A stretch of 64,000 nt of DNA from Hippopus hippopus (GCA_946811185.2 OX328104.1:17181352-17245351), one strand, 5' to 3'; counted from the stretch's first letter, positions 1-11,022 are shown. The notes: a model not told the origin generated them from the sequence alone. Program-made: numbers and translations.

Positions 1-207
1 AATTTCACTACCATGATCAAAATATAGATGTCCTTGAACTGGCCTCTCACTGATGTTAAAAATGATGAAATTTACTGGTAAATTGGCATGATAGTATCGT
101 TTTAGGTTTAAATTGCACAATACATAAATTTTACGGCACCGGTTTAATGGTAGTGTTTACGTCTGGTGTCACACCAATACGTTTTTGCTACATTGGAAAA
201 TAGAGTG

Positions 208-880
208 AATACTATGGTGGCATATATCTGCCACGAGATACGAGATAGTTTTCTAAAGTTCACAATAAATTAAAGTTTCCTGGAAATTTTATCCAGATCG
301 TGAAAAGTTTCCTGAAAAAAAAAAAAATCACGATAAACTTATTATCTTAACGCAAAATTTCTCAATCGTGCACGAAGCTGACATTCTAGATAAAATTATT
401 GTCATAGTTCTGTCCGTTTCTCGATATCTATAAATAGAAAATTTATCATTTTGATGAACTCGGTAGTTTTTGACTTCACAAGATTGCAGTAAGTGAAAAT
501 TCGAATTGTTTACAATTGTAGCTTAATTGGTAAATTTTGACAAGACTCAAAATGAACAGAAGTCTGTAAAATCATAAAGACGACTCGAAATGCCTCCTAC
601 GAACAACTTTAAAACCATTCAGGGAGAAGGAGAATTAATAAGGTTGTAGATGAAGATGTTCCGAAACCGTATCTAATTATAGATACCGTGAATGTCAGTT
701 ATGGGCACGAAAGCAAAAAACATCATGATAACAGTTGGAATTATCACGATATTTTTATCGTGAAACTTTTTATTATCTAGATAATATTTCCAGGAAACTT
801 TGTTTTATCACGATAGTTCTCTCAAATTATCGCAATAGCTATCTAGTATCTCGCGGCAGAAATGTGCTACCATAAAATAC
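208..880. mobile_element. Foldback DNA element, ~670 bp
   Basis: Both ends are inverted copies: CCACGAGATACGAGATAG near 231 pairs with CTATCTAGTATCTCGCGG near 840, and the inner segments AAAGTTTCCTGGAAAT and TTTCCAGGAAACTTT also pair. The arms are roughly 130 bp each with mismatches. There is no coding capacity, so it is a non-autonomous inverted-repeat element. Superfamily not assigned. Confidence 0.6.
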
Positions 881-973
881 CATTGGTTTTGACCTTCTGC
901 TGCACTTTTATGGGAAAAACCATAGCTGTGTTGTTTATATCAAATAAGAAAAGACGTAATATAAAAGAACAGG

Positions 974-1498
974 GTTTGTAATCACCAACGATTCTTAAAG
1001 TAACAATAAAGCCCAAAAGTAAACAAAGTGGGTGTTTAAATGCACTTGAATTTATATCATACCATTTAAAAGTATGGAAATTATTGTGAAGATGACAATC
1101 TGTTATTGTACGGTCGGTCCAAGTGTTAGTTGCCGACAGAGAAATTAATTTCAAAACTAGGTCAAAACCTGCCAAGTAGCTGTGTCTTTTGTTTACTTTT
1201 TGCCTGATTTTAAATTTCTTTTTTTTTTCTGCCAGCGACTAACATATGGCCCGACCACACGATAACAGACTGTCATCTCCACAATATGTTTCATACTTTT
1301 AAATGGTATGATTTAAATTTAAATTTATTATGACACCTGCTTTGATATTTTGGCCTTTACTGGGCCTTTAAGAACGTCTTCATTCTTATTCCTCGAAATT
1401 CTGTAAATTTTTAAGTAACACAACTTCTGATTGGCTAAACAATTTGGTTTAGCCAGTCAGAAGTTGTGTTACTTTCATGGTTTGTGAATACGGACCCT
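974..1498. mobile_element. Family E palindromic MITE, split by a family F insertion
   Basis: The core palindrome CTTCTGATTGGCTAAA/TTTAGCCAGTCAGAAG lies at about 1425-1465. The left end (ATTCTTAA) is separated from the rest by the family F element at 995-1372. Intact family E copies elsewhere read straight through ATTCTTAAGAACATT, which proves the interruption. Confidence 0.7.
995..1372 (+). mobile_element. Family F foldback MITE (copy 1)
   Basis: The element begins TTAAAGTAACAATAAAGCC and ends TACTGGGCCTTTAA. The two ~150 bp halves are inverted repeats around a T-rich centre near 1195-1235. TTAA is duplicated at the two borders inside the family E target. No transposase is present. TTAA target choice resembles piggyBac-type elements, but this is inference. 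Confidence 0.75.
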
Positions 1499-1680
1499 GG
1501 ACTTTGAATCAACCAATTTTGTTTTTGCTATTTCATCTCAAACAAAGCAACTCTTGAAAATCACAGCGAAAATTTGAAGGCCGTTCCCGGTTGAAGACCA
1601 TGTTCCTCTATGTGGTCACATGCATAAAGTAGTTCCTCAAGAAATACTAAGCATGCTCTCAATTTTAACAGATTTCATCA
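1499..1680. other. Unassigned single-copy-looking spacer
   Basis: No open frame, repeat or site recognised. Confidence 0.4.
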
Positions 1681-2430
1681 TTTATTTCATGCTTTTCGGT
1701 GATTTATCGGGAAATAATGGTGGATTATAAGGTTTGATAATTCAAGGTAACGACCAGTAAAATTGACCGTAAATATTTCCGTACTTCTTCAACTGAAGGC
1801 GGAAACAGTAGTTCCTGCATACTAGTCACCTAGGTAAACAGTGCGTGCCATTCAACCAGACGGAAAAAGGACGTAATTTATCCGCATTTACCTTGTATTT
1901 CTCGTGCTCTACGTAATATGGCCTGCAACACGCAAAAAAGGGCATTCGGACATTTACGTAAAGTTACATCCCGGATCAGTCTGCGCAGTCCGCGAATGCT
2001 AATCCGAGACGTCACTTTCCATTCTTATGTAATTTTCTGTTTTGTGCAAGTATACTGTAAGACAAAATCAAATGTAGTCGTAAAGTGTCGTCTCGGATCA
2101 GTCTGCGCGGATTGCGCAGGCTGATCCGCGAGGACACTTAAGGCAAATGTCCGAATACCCCTTTTCGCGTGTTGCAGGCAATATCGTAATGAGTTCTTAT
2201 GTGGGAGAGGTACGCCGCGGGGAATAACCGGAAACAATTGTACTGGATTTTGATGAAAGTCCCAACAAAACAGGGGTTAGAAGCATGAAATAAATAGAAT
2301 ATTTGTTTTCCTTTTTTTTCAGTCAAAGATCGAAATTTATTGCATCTCGTGAACATCATCAGTAAAATTTTCACTCGTGGCTGCGCAACTCGTAAAAATG
2401 TTACCGATGTTGTTCACTCGATGAAATAAA
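1681..2430 (+). mobile_element. Family G MITE (copy 1), split by a family D insertion
   Basis: The left part (1681-1919) and right part (2180-2430) match continuous family G copies at 9976-10490 and 62508-63014. The right part holds the hairpin around TTCACTCGTGGCTGCGC. The 3' end is truncated relative to the complete copies. Confidence 0.7.
1920..2179. mobile_element. Family D palindromic MITE (copy 1)
   Basis: Termini are GGCCTGCAACACGC and GCGTGTTGCAGGC. The element contains two subterminal hairpins of the GGATCAGTCTGCGCAG type. AATAT is repeated immediately outside both ends (1915-1919 and 2180-2184), a plausible target-site duplication in the family G host. Confidence 0.8.
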
Positions 2431-2447
2431 TTACATTGAATCTTTCA

Positions 2448-2570
2448 GCGCAGCAGAAGTGCCTGGTGTCGAATTTTAAACCGGGACTACTTTTGATGCT
2501 ACGATCCGGAAGCACTTAGCAGTGGTGTCGCACTACAGCGATCTGGAACCACTAAGCAGTGGTGCCACAC
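2448..2570. repeat. Two-copy ~39 bp tandem repeat
   Basis: CGATCCGGAAGCACTTAGCA and CGATCTGGAACCACTAAGCA are consecutive variants, each followed by GTGGTG(T/C)C. Confidence 0.5.
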
Positions 2571-2640
2571 CTTCCTAAATCCCAATTAAAATCGAACAAG
2601 AGACGATTCTGTTTAAAGATGAGGTTGACAGAGAGGAAAA

Positions 2641-2842
2641 TTAACCCTTTACCATCTAAATAAGTGAAATGAAACTTCAAAGCTGATAGTAAGAACCCAA
2701 ATTTTACTATTTCAACAGTATTTTTGGGTAGAAATATCTCTTTAACGGACAGTGTAGATCCAAGATCAGACTGCACGTTCTGTGCAGTCTGATCTTGATC
2801 TACACTGTCTGCAAAAGGTCTCTGAGTCTCGCTTAGCACCGA
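2641..2842. mobile_element. Family B palindromic MITE (copy 1)
   Basis: The core hairpin AGATCAGACTGCACGTTCTG/TGCAGTCTGATCTTGATC lies at about 2760-2800. The surrounding AACGGACAGTGTAG/CTACACTGTC arm and the AAATAAGTGAAATGAAA left flank recur in many copies of this window. Confidence 0.8.
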
Positions 2843-2882
2843 CACATCATCTTATGAAAATCATTTAGCGTGCTGCAAGTTT

Positions 2883-2968
2883 GTTTTGTGTTTAAAGCCG
2901 TTTTCAATAGTGTTTCAGTTATACAACAGTTAAAGTTAGAGAACCTATCTATGCATTCATGGGGTTTC
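2883..2968 (-). mobile_element. SINE 3'-end remnant
   Basis: TTTAAAGCCGTTTTCAATAG and a diverged TATCTATGCATTCATGG match the reverse-complemented 3' end of the common SINE (type 1). It abuts the 15-bp minisatellite. Confidence 0.45.
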
Positions 2969-3170
2969 GGTACTATTACAACGCACTATTATTACAACGC
3001 ACCTCTATTACGACGTACTGCTATTACAACGTACTACTTTTACAACGCACTACTAATACTGCGCACCTCTATTACAACGTACTACTATTACAACGCACTG
3101 CTATTACAACGTTCTACTCTAACAACGCACTGTTATTACAACGCACCTCTATTACAACGTACCACTAATA
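2969..3170 (+). repeat. Minisatellite, 14-15 bp unit CTATTACAACGCAC
   Basis: About 13 imperfect tandem units. The same unit forms a second array at 4765-5048. Open frames across it (rich in Y, T, L) are by-products of the repeat. Confidence 0.85.
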
Positions 3171-3597
3171 TGAAAAAGGCAAAGCCTCAATACGAGCGAC
3201 GTGAATGGTTTGTGGAACAAATATCTATTAATTCGAATGACGACTTAGTTTCTAGATCTTGAAATCAAAGAGTTTTGAGTTTGGATTCCGGCTTTGCCAA
3301 AACTAATTTTGAGCGTTGTCAGACGTAGAAAGAATTTTTTTTTCGTAGATTTATACATGTAAAATAGGGCGAACTGTCCTTGATTTCCTGAACCAAATAA
3401 AGACAGTTCCTTGACAATTTCGTTAATTTATGTCCAGAAAAATATCTTGGTATGATTATTGGTTCACATACCTGTAAAGACCATTTTACGGGAACATTTC
3501 CTCACTGCATGTAGATCTAGATCTATATAAAAGAGACTTTGATTTTTACGAGGAATCGGTCAGTAGGTTGGGAAGAATACTAGTATTGAGCAGTGTA
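3171..3597. other. Unassigned AT-rich spacer
   Basis: No gene or known repeat recognised between the minisatellite and the SINE scraps. Confidence 0.4.
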
Positions 3598-3930
3598 CTG
3601 GTAAAAGGAACTTCAGGAACGCATGGTAGGTGCACTTGCCGCCGCAATGAATATACACACAAAAGGAAAAAAAACAACAAACAATCAAACAAAATCTTTC
3701 TTTCATTTCTTCGTTAGTGCACAGGTCTACCCACTGGAGTTTCTTTAAAATCAGAGTGCTTAGATCGCTAAAATCAGATTATATGTAGACGTCTAGCTTT
3801 CCTTTTTCATCCCATCTGCTGTCCTACACATCCATCGTTGAAACAGTGATCAGTGCAGAGACAGGAATGAATTCTGTCACAATTACTAGATCTAGATCTA
3901 TCATCAATCCTAGGAAAGAAATTTGCCAAG
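3598..3930. mobile_element. SINE type 1 scraps, opposite orientations
   Basis: 3598-3651 matches the + strand SINE 3' body (AGGTGCACTTGCCGCCGC). 3826-3930 matches the reverse-strand middle (GAATGAATTCTGTCAC, CCTAGGAAAGAAATTTGCC) and carries inserted AGATCTAGATCT steps. Both are decayed. Confidence 0.5.
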
Positions 3931-4026
3931 TTTTCGGATAGATATCCAACTTATGGCAAAAAAACGCAAAACTTTTAGATCTATTTGCAAACTTTCGTAA
4001 CATTAAATAGATCTAAATATATTTGA

Positions 4027-4274
4027 GCCATGTTGCGGTAAAAAAGGGCTTAATACATCACCGTGATGTATGATACCAAGCAAGTCATCACATAATTATA
4101 CATCCATATTGTATGATAACTGACTGAATCAAAAGGCATGCAAACTGGTCCTTTGACATGTAGAACGTTGAAAAATAGATCTAGCAAAGAGTTTTGAACC
4201 AGGTTAGCTTGCGCGGACTGCACAGGCCGACCTGGGTCGATAGTTTTTGCAAATGCATTAAGCCCCCTTTTTAC
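4027..4274. mobile_element. Family C palindromic MITE (copy 1)
   Basis: The element shows GGGCTTAATACATCACCGTG at one end and TTTGCAAATGCATTAAGCCC at the other, with a decayed hairpin around CAGGTTAGCTTGCGCGG. Confidence 0.7.
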
Positions 4275-4764
4275 AGATCATAAATCCGGCTTTCTCTGTA
4301 AATGGTATTTTGAAACAGCCAAAAAACTAGTTTAGTCATGATTTCTTCGACACAATGTTTTCCGCGAAAAGCGGCTCGTGCATGACGTAAGAACAGTATG
4401 ATTAATGACGTCATTATTTGCTAGCATAGATCATTGCGTATGTTTATACACAAATAGACGCTTAATACACTGAAAGTAAGTAAGAAATTAGATAATCTGT
4501 ACTCATTAAACTGATAATAATTTTTAAGTAATCATCCGATCGGTAGATATTTTTTTGTCATTTTTGACCAATCAGGTACTTGTGCGGAAGATTGTCATAC
4601 GTGTGACGCTGTGCGACTAACCGGAAGACACTCAAATTTTTAGTCATCCCTATTCAGATTTAGATTAAAACCCAGAACGAAGTCGGAATTTCATTTTTGA
4701 AAATCTAGAACGGTGTTACCGCAAAACGAACTTGGCTCGTTACGGGCTTCGCCCGTAACTCGCT
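4275..4764. other. Unassigned spacer with a TGACGTCA-type palindrome
   Basis: AATGACGTCATT at about 4405-4416 has a CRE-like core. Nothing links it to a gene. CGGGCTTCGCCCG near 4743 is a small hairpin beside the minisatellite. Confidence 0.35.
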
Positions 4765-5048
4765 GTCGCTCGTTATTACAAGGCACTGCTATTACAACGT
4801 AGTACTTTTACAACGCACTATTATTACAACGCATCTCTATTACAACGCTACACTATTACAACGCACTGCTATTACAACGTTACACTATTACAACGCGCTA
4901 CTATTACAACAAACCTCTATTACAACGCATTACTATTAAAACGCACCTTTATTACAACGCACTACATTTAAAAGGCACGGCTATTACAACACACAGCTAT
5001 TATAACTCACTTCTATTACAACGCAGTACCATTACAACGCACTACTAC
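4765..5048 (+). repeat. Minisatellite, ~15 bp unit, second array
   Basis: About 18 imperfect units of TATTACAACGCACTAC, the same unit as at 2969-3170. Confidence 0.85.
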
Positions 5049-5231
5049 GTGCACTACTTTATTTCGAGGATACAAAAAATCAAGACAAACTTTCTTCTGC
5101 AAAACTTCTGTGAAATAAATGAAAAAGTCCTACATTTTGATACAGATATTTTGAGTTCAGATAAGTTACGTTTTCATTTTTCATTTTATTTTTTAAAGCC
5201 ACGAGCATCGTCAAACTTTTGGACGTTATTT

Positions 5232-5488
5232 TTGAGCCATGGTCTGTGAAAAGGGTGCTTAATACAACTGTTAAAAAGTATCGACTCAGGTCAGCCTGCG
5301 CAGTGCGCAAAGGCTGACCTGGGCCGAAAGCTTTTGCTATTAGTCAATTTTCTGAATGTCCAAGGACCAGTTTACCTCATGATTCGGTCGGTTGTTGGAC
5401 AAAATGGACTTTATGAATCGATTATGATGTCTTGCTCAGTATAATGCATCATGGAGATGCATTTAGCTCCTTTTCCACAGAATATGCC
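5232..5488. mobile_element. Family C MITE (copy 2)
   Basis: The hairpin CAGGTCAGCCTGCGCAG/AGGCTGACCTGGGCCG is followed by the family's body (TGTCCAAGGACCAGTTTACC) and the GAGATGCATT...CTCCTTTT end. Confidence 0.75.
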
Positions 5489-5540
5489 TCGTATCTTTAT
5501 TATTTTCCAATGCTTGACAGTTCCATCCAAAAGGCCACAC

Positions 5541-5630
5541 CGATCATGATCAGTCCTGGCGGAATTCGAACCCTGATCAACCGTGTCTAAATCACACGCC
5601 CCTTACCACTCGATACGGGCGGATCCAGCT
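5541..5630 (-). mobile_element. tRNA-like SINE head remnant
   Basis: The reverse strand holds a B-box-like GGGTTCGAATTCCGCC and a degraded A-box. It is a decayed tRNA-derived fragment, not a functional tRNA. Confidence 0.4.
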
Positions 5631-5731
5631 TAACTACGTAGATTTACGTAAGCCTTCATCAATTTTACAAACAAACAGGATCCAGTTCTAGAAAGTGCAA
5701 ATTCTTTTTTTTTGTTTGTTTACCATTAAGC

Positions 5732-5926
5732 TACGAAGCGCAACTCAGTGACCTTTTGCGGACAGTGTAGATCAAGATCAGACTGCACAGAACGTGCAGT
5801 CTGATCTTGAATCTACACTGTCCGCTAAAAAGATATCTCTCTCCCAAAATGTACCTTTGAAATAGCAAAATTTGTCTTTTTCCTATCGGCTTGAAAGTTT
5901 CATGCTAGTTAATTAGCAGGTTAAAG
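5732..5926. mobile_element. Family B MITE (copy 2)
   Basis: The long core CAGACTGCACAGAACGTGCA with flanking GCGGACAGTGTAG/CTACACTGTCCGC, then GCTTGAAAGTTTCAT and AGCAGGTTAA at the right end. Confidence 0.8.
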
Positions 5927-6039
5927 GTTAAAGATGTAGTGAAATAAATTAGATCGACGGTGTTACATCATGACGATTTTCGGAAACTGACCTTGAAAAT
6001 ATCCTTGTCAAATATAGATAATCAAAATAAATTACGGTT

Positions 6040-6130
6040 AAATGCCTAAAGAATTTTGAAAACATTATGACAAAAGCAGAAATTGTTCCTTCGGAACAAT
6101 TTCTTCTTTTGCCACAATGTTTTGAAATTG
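6040..6130. repeat. Hairpin, family A relative
   Basis: GAAATTGTTCC/GGAACAATTTC is flanked by GAAAACATTATG and CACAATGTTTTG. The outer stem is shared with family A but the loop sequence differs. Confidence 0.6.
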
Positions 6131-6195
6131 TCTGCGATAGGGCTTAAAAGAGCTGGTAGTGGGTCGAATGTAACGTAAGCGAAGTTGTTTTTAAC

Positions 6196-6330
6196 TCTTT
6201 CGGCGCTATATAGGCGAAAGCCAGAGATTTTTACAGACGGCTTGGATCAAGATCAGACTGCAAAGAACGTGCAGTCTGATCTTGGATCCACGTCGCCCGT
6301 TTGTTTGGTCATGCCTGTCAGATTAAAAGA
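6196..6330. mobile_element. Family B variant MITE
   Basis: Core AGACTGCAAAGAACGTGCAG with GGATCAAGATC/GATCTTGGATCC arms. Its flank (GGCGCTATATAGGCGAAAG) is the variant also seen near 43050-43235. Confidence 0.7.
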
Positions 6331-7237
6331 AAATCTTTCCAACTAACAGTGGATTGTGTTTTCACAACCATCGAAAAAAGTCCAGTTTTATACAATTGGC
6401 GGTTGCCCGAGTTAACGTTTTTTCCCCCGGTTTGTTCCCCGAACGCCTACTCCTTTTTTATTTTATCAACGAATGAATAAATTTGAGTAACTGTTTTCTT
6501 TAGGTTTTTAATTTCGATTCTACGGTAAACAGAGACGCTTCTGAGCATACTTACCTTAACAAGAAACTGAAATGTTAGTCAAAGGACATACTGCATGTTG
6601 TGTGCAGTCTGATCTTAATGTTCACTCATTATAAATAATGGTGTTCACTCAAAATAAATTACTCTTGTCTGAAAGATGGGATGAACTATACTAGTAAATG
6701 AAATTTTCAGCTCGGAAAAAGGATTCCCCCCCCTTCAAAAAAAAAAAAAATACAGCTTATTTTGACAGAGTATCTTAAGTTGCGGTCCCTCTATTCGCCG
6801 ATGGCGCTGAAATGTTTAAAGTTGCAGGTTTTTTTTTTAAATCGTTCACCACAAATATCGATCTTCTGACCACTTTGATTTACTTATAAAAAAATATGAT
6901 AAAACTTACAACGTTATCACGACCAAAAAAAAATCTCAGCAAATTGACGTTAAAACCGTTCACTGATTTTGACAATCTTGATTGGACCGTACAGGACTTT
7001 TGAAAGTTCTACAATGTGGCAAAAAGGAGATATTGTCAAAGATTGGTACTAGTATTTTAGTATTTTCTCCATTTGTGACGATCTTTTTTCCCCACTACAG
7101 ATAGGATGCATCTTATTTCATTATGAAATTTCGCTTATTGCATACGAACATAATTTTGGAACTAAAATAACGTGACGGAAAATTTACAAACAACTATAGT
7201 AAGTAACGTTAGTCAGTAACCTATTCTGCCACTAATC
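6331..7237. other. Mostly unassigned, with half a family B element
   Basis: 6572-6628 holds one arm of family B (TGTGTGCAGTCTGATCTTAA). The rest is AT-rich with homopolymer runs and no gene signal. Confidence 0.4.
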
Positions 7238-7426
7238 CAGGATCCATTTACACCAACCAATTTTAAGAACGTTCATAGTCCTATCCTCAAGAACTCTCTA
7301 AATTTGAAAGTAACGCAACTTCTGATTGGCTAAACCATTTGGTTTAGCCAATCAGAAGTTGCGTTACTTTCTAAATATAGAATTTGACTCGAAATGAAAT
7401 TAAGATTAGTTGGTGAATACGACCTA
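7238..7426. mobile_element. Family E MITE (copy 2), nearly intact
   Basis: The palindrome AACTTCTGATTGGCTAAACC/GGTTTAGCCAATCAGAAGTT is perfect. Outer arms AACCAATTTTAAGAACGTT and TTAGTTGGTGAATAC are present. Confidence 0.8.
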
Positions 7427-7802
7427 TCTTTGCTATTTGACGGTTGCCAGCACACCTATCCATGCTTTTCTGATGATTTGACAAGCTGTAATATTTATAC
7501 GAGTAACAGTTTTTTTCCCCCAAGTCAATCACTATGCAAAGTTAAAATATTTGTGCATGGCGTAATAGAAAAATGAACCTTGTCATATTGGCTATCACCA
7601 AACCCTTGACAGGATTTTTGCTTAGTCTTGGAGTCTAACTCGCAACTCTCTGATCAATGATAATGTACGTTACAGGCCGATCTTCTGCCACAGTGTTTTC
7701 AATCGTGATCTCCTGCAAGACACAAGGAGTCGAATGTAGAAAAAAATGATTTAGTTACCTTAGCTTCAGTATGTTGCCAAGCTTGTATGCATGATGTTTA
7801 GA
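7427..7802. other. Unassigned spacer
   Basis: No gene or repeat recognised. Confidence 0.35.
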
Positions 7803-8376
7803 GCCTGCTTCAATATTATCTCAGATACTAGTACATCGCAGCGGCCAGTACACCTTTCCGTGCTTTCCTTGAGTTTCTTTTGTACGTACTACAGGCTGCT
7901 TTCCCTTCAGTAGCGTACAGGACTTGAAAATAAGGAGTCACTGGTTCGAATCCACAGCTCAGCCAATTTCTTTCCGGGGATTGATGATTGTCATAGTGAC
8001 GGGATTCATTCCTGTCACCGCTGTTCATTTTTTCGACGGTGGTTATGTGGGAAAGCAACCAGTGACTTAAGAAGAAGAATATTTTGCTGAGTCTTCATAA
8101 AAAAGAAAAGAAATCCAAGAAAGTCTGGATAGGTGTGCTGGGTGCCGCAATATAACTGAAATAATATTGAGAAAAGTTGCGTTAATCGCCCTACAATCAG
8201 CCAATTAAAAATTTTCCCATGTAAACATCGTCGAAACAATGTTAAGCGGTCAGAGAGAAATGAATCCTATCGCATTGGATATCATCAAGCCTAAGAAAGA
8301 AAGAAAGTGGCTTAGCTGAGAATCGAACCTGTGACCCCTGGATTAACAACCGGGTATTTTAATTACTGAGCTACAG
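7803..8376. mobile_element. Three joined SINE type 1 fragments
   Basis: About 7803-7905 is a reverse-strand 3' half. About 7906-8205 is a forward copy starting inside the tRNA-like head (AGTAGCGTACAGGACTTGAA) and reaching the 3' tail. About 8206-8376 is a reverse-strand 5' half ending in tRNA-like sequence. The piece order implies insertion or rearrangement between SINEs. Confidence 0.65.
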
Positions 8377-8852
8377 GGTTTAAGCATCTTACGAAGACAC
8401 CTGACACTTGCAACATACCAGGTTAATAATTCTGGCTAGGAAGCCAAACAAAAAAGAAATGAAGTGTCAGTCAGTAAATAAAACCGAAATATTGCAAAAC
8501 CTAGTCTGTTTTGTTCTAAATATGTGTTGTAGTAAAAAGATATTATCACAATGACGTGTTCATAAACGCAATTGGAATATTTTTAACTTCAAACGGAGTC
8601 TTATAATAGTACAAACAAGTGTTTATGGCTTGTCATTTGACATGTCTTGCGGCTAAAAATAGCAACAGATGTTCATTGCAAAAGCGTAAATTTCATTCAT
8701 AAAATGGGAAATACACTAATCGGGTAATAAAACGGTCGGTAATTACTCATTTATCAGTGTTTGACGTCATAAGCGGTGATGATGCCGAATGTCAAAACCC
8801 ATCTCTCTTTAAAAACGACTTTTTACACCTTTAGAAGTAGTTGGAAACTTTA
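8377..8852. other. Unassigned spacer
   Basis: AT-rich with no gene. One TGACGTCA site lies near 8763. Confidence 0.35.
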
Positions 8853-8935
8853 GAAAACATTGTCGGAAAAAGAGCAATTGCTTGTAACAAACAATTGCTC
8901 CTTTTTCGACAATGTTTTCCCTACAGTTGAAAAAT
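8853..8935. repeat. Hairpin, family A relative
   Basis: GAAAACATTGTCGGAAAAAG pairs with CTTTTTCGACAATGTTTTC around GCAATTGCTTGTAACAAACA. It has family A outer stems with a different loop. Confidence 0.65.
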
Positions 8936-9129
8936 GGTATCTTACTTTAGTTCATTGTTCTTTGCGTAATTTTTAACGGATTTTAGTGGGCAGTTCCATA
9001 AAAAACACATTGTCCATTAAAGCGAATCCTGAGCGCTGCGAATGTAATACAGATCTGTATTATCAGTCATTAGAATGCAATCGGTTTTTAACATCAAGTG
9101 CTCTTTTTTTTTAATAAGGGAGGGCCAGA

Positions 9130-9228
9130 ATATATCGCAAAATATCAGATAGTGTAGATCATAGATCAGACTGTACGTTCTTTGCAGTCTGGTCTTGATG
9201 TACACCGTTTGCAAATTATACATCGAAG
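9130..9228. mobile_element. Family B MITE, core only
   Basis: ATAGATCAGACTGTACGTTC with TTGCAGTCTGGTCTTGATG. Decayed arms. Confidence 0.65.
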
Positions 9229-9382
9229 GCTGACCTTGGCGCCATTAGGAAAGAATATTTTTTCCACTATCTGCATTTTTTGTTGGTCTTCGTTTCTGAT
9301 GACATCAAATATAGGATAAACTAAATATAGTTTGTTATAAATAGGAGTGTCATTGTATTAAAAATAGAAAAATAGAATTACA

Positions 9383-9648
9383 GCATGTTCTGGCAAAATG
9401 GGGTTTAACGGATCTCCCTAATGCATTGTACAAAGCAAGTTATCATATAAACAGGGGATTCATAAAATCCATTTTGACTAACAACCGACTGTATCATAAG
9501 GTAGCCTGGTCCTTTGACATACAGGAAAAAATGACCAAAAAGCGAAAAAGTTTCGGCCCAGGTCAGCCTGCGCGGACTGCGCAGGCTGACCTTGGTCGAT
9601 ACTTTTCGCAGATGCATGAAGCCCCCTTTTCACAAAGCATGGAGCCTA
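9383..9648. mobile_element. Family C MITE (copy 3)
   Basis: Hairpin CCAGGTCAGCCTGCGCGG/CTGCGCAGGCTGACC. The AATGCATTGTACAAAGCAAG left flank and AAGCCCCCTTTTCACA right flank are both present. Confidence 0.8.
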
Positions 9649-9871
9649 GGTGTTTATTTATGATGTTGTGTTAGATTCTGTTTGCGGTACATGAACAACA
9701 TAAAATTGACATGCAGATTGTGTGTTGTCGTTTGTAAGATAAAAAGAAAATAATTTTTTTTTGAGCACGTAGCCTAAGCAGACGTGCTTTCCGTGCAGTG
9801 AGTCTCAATACACCGCTGTAAACCAGAAATATTACTGTTGCTCTATAAATCATATACCAAAATCAGGTGTA
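9649..9871. other. Unassigned spacer
   Basis: No gene or repeat recognised. Confidence 0.35.
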
Positions 9872-9975
9872 TTAAAGTAACAATAGCTGCCAAGAGTAAA
9901 CAAAGCGGGTGTTAAAATGCATTTAAATTTAAATCATACCATTTAAAAGTGTGGAAATGAATGTGAAGAGGACAC

Positions 9976-10490
9976 TTTATTTTCATGCTTTCCGGTAGGT
10001 TATTGAGAAATATCGGTGAAATATTTTTCGATATTTCATGGTTACGACCAGTGAAAATACCGATTTTTATATTCTTACTCTCCAATTGAAGGCGGAAACA
10101 GTTGTTCCCGCGCACTAGTTACCTAGGTAAAATGCGCGTGCCTCACAACCAGATGGAAATATGATGTAATTTACCTTACATTTCTCGCGCTTGACGTAAT
10201 ATTGTAATGCGTTGCTATGCGGAGGGGGTACGCCACGGGGAATAACCGAAAAGAACTGTACTGGATTTTGATTAAGTTCCCCCCCCCCACCCCCAAGGAA
10301 GGGTTAAAAGCATGAAATAAATAGAATATTTGTTGTTGTTTTTTCGGTGAAAGATCGAAATTTATTTCATTTCGTGAACATCATCGGTAATACTTTCACT
10401 CGTGGCTGCGCCACTCGTGAAAATATTACCGATAATGTTCACTCGATGAAATGAATTTCGATCTTTCACCGTAAAAAACAAATATCCTAT
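9976..10490 (+). mobile_element. Family G MITE (copy 2), near full length
   Basis: Starts TTTATTTTCATGCTTTCCGG and ends AAAAACAAATATCCTAT. The central hairpin CATCGGTAATACTTTCACTC/AAATATTACCGATAATG flanks the GGCTGCGCCACTCG loop. Subterminal AATTTATTTCATTTCG/GATGAAATGAATTTCG arms pair. Confidence 0.75.
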
Positions 10491-10557
10491 ATCTGTTATT
10501 GTCCGGTCTGTCCAAGAGTTAGTCGCTGGTAGAGAAATTAATGTCAAACCTAGGTTA

Positions 10558-11022
10558 ACAAGAGTGCCGTCGTCACAGTATACGCCGCCACATGGCTGCT
10601 ATTTCAAGCGGCTAGCTATAGAGACTAAAGTGTTGGAATTTCTAGCACCTGCCTGGGTAGCTCAATGGATATATTGTGTTATTTGTGATCTAAAAGGTTT
10701 ACGCACGGACTGATGGATGGACAGACGGACGCATGACGGACGACATGCCATGACATAAGCCCCGGTAGACTTCGTCCAGTGGACCTAAAATTTTGAAAAA
10801 TTAAATATAACATGAAGCCAACTTTTTCCATGACGCAGCTATGAATCGCAAAACCTTGACAATATGCACTAGGTCACATGATGAGAAACATTCTGTGAAA
10901 ATTGTATCCAAATCCGTCAAGAAATGTGGGAGGAGTTGCGTTCACAAGAAAAGGGACGGACGGACGGACAGACGGAGAAGATGACGCCAATATACGTCGC
11001 CTTCGGCAGCGTATAAAAATTG
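10558..11022. mobile_element. Element H, ~465 bp insert
   Basis: Sits between AGGTTAA and AAATTGCCAGG, which are adjacent in family F. Contains GACGGACGGACAGACGGAG, and GTATACGCCGCC near the start versus GGCAGCGTATA at the end, a weak inverted pair. No coding capacity; class unknown. Confidence 0.55.

Noticed and set aside
10740..11020. GACGGACGGACAG runs as a coding or regulatory satellite
   Set aside because: Short and confined to element H. No further support.
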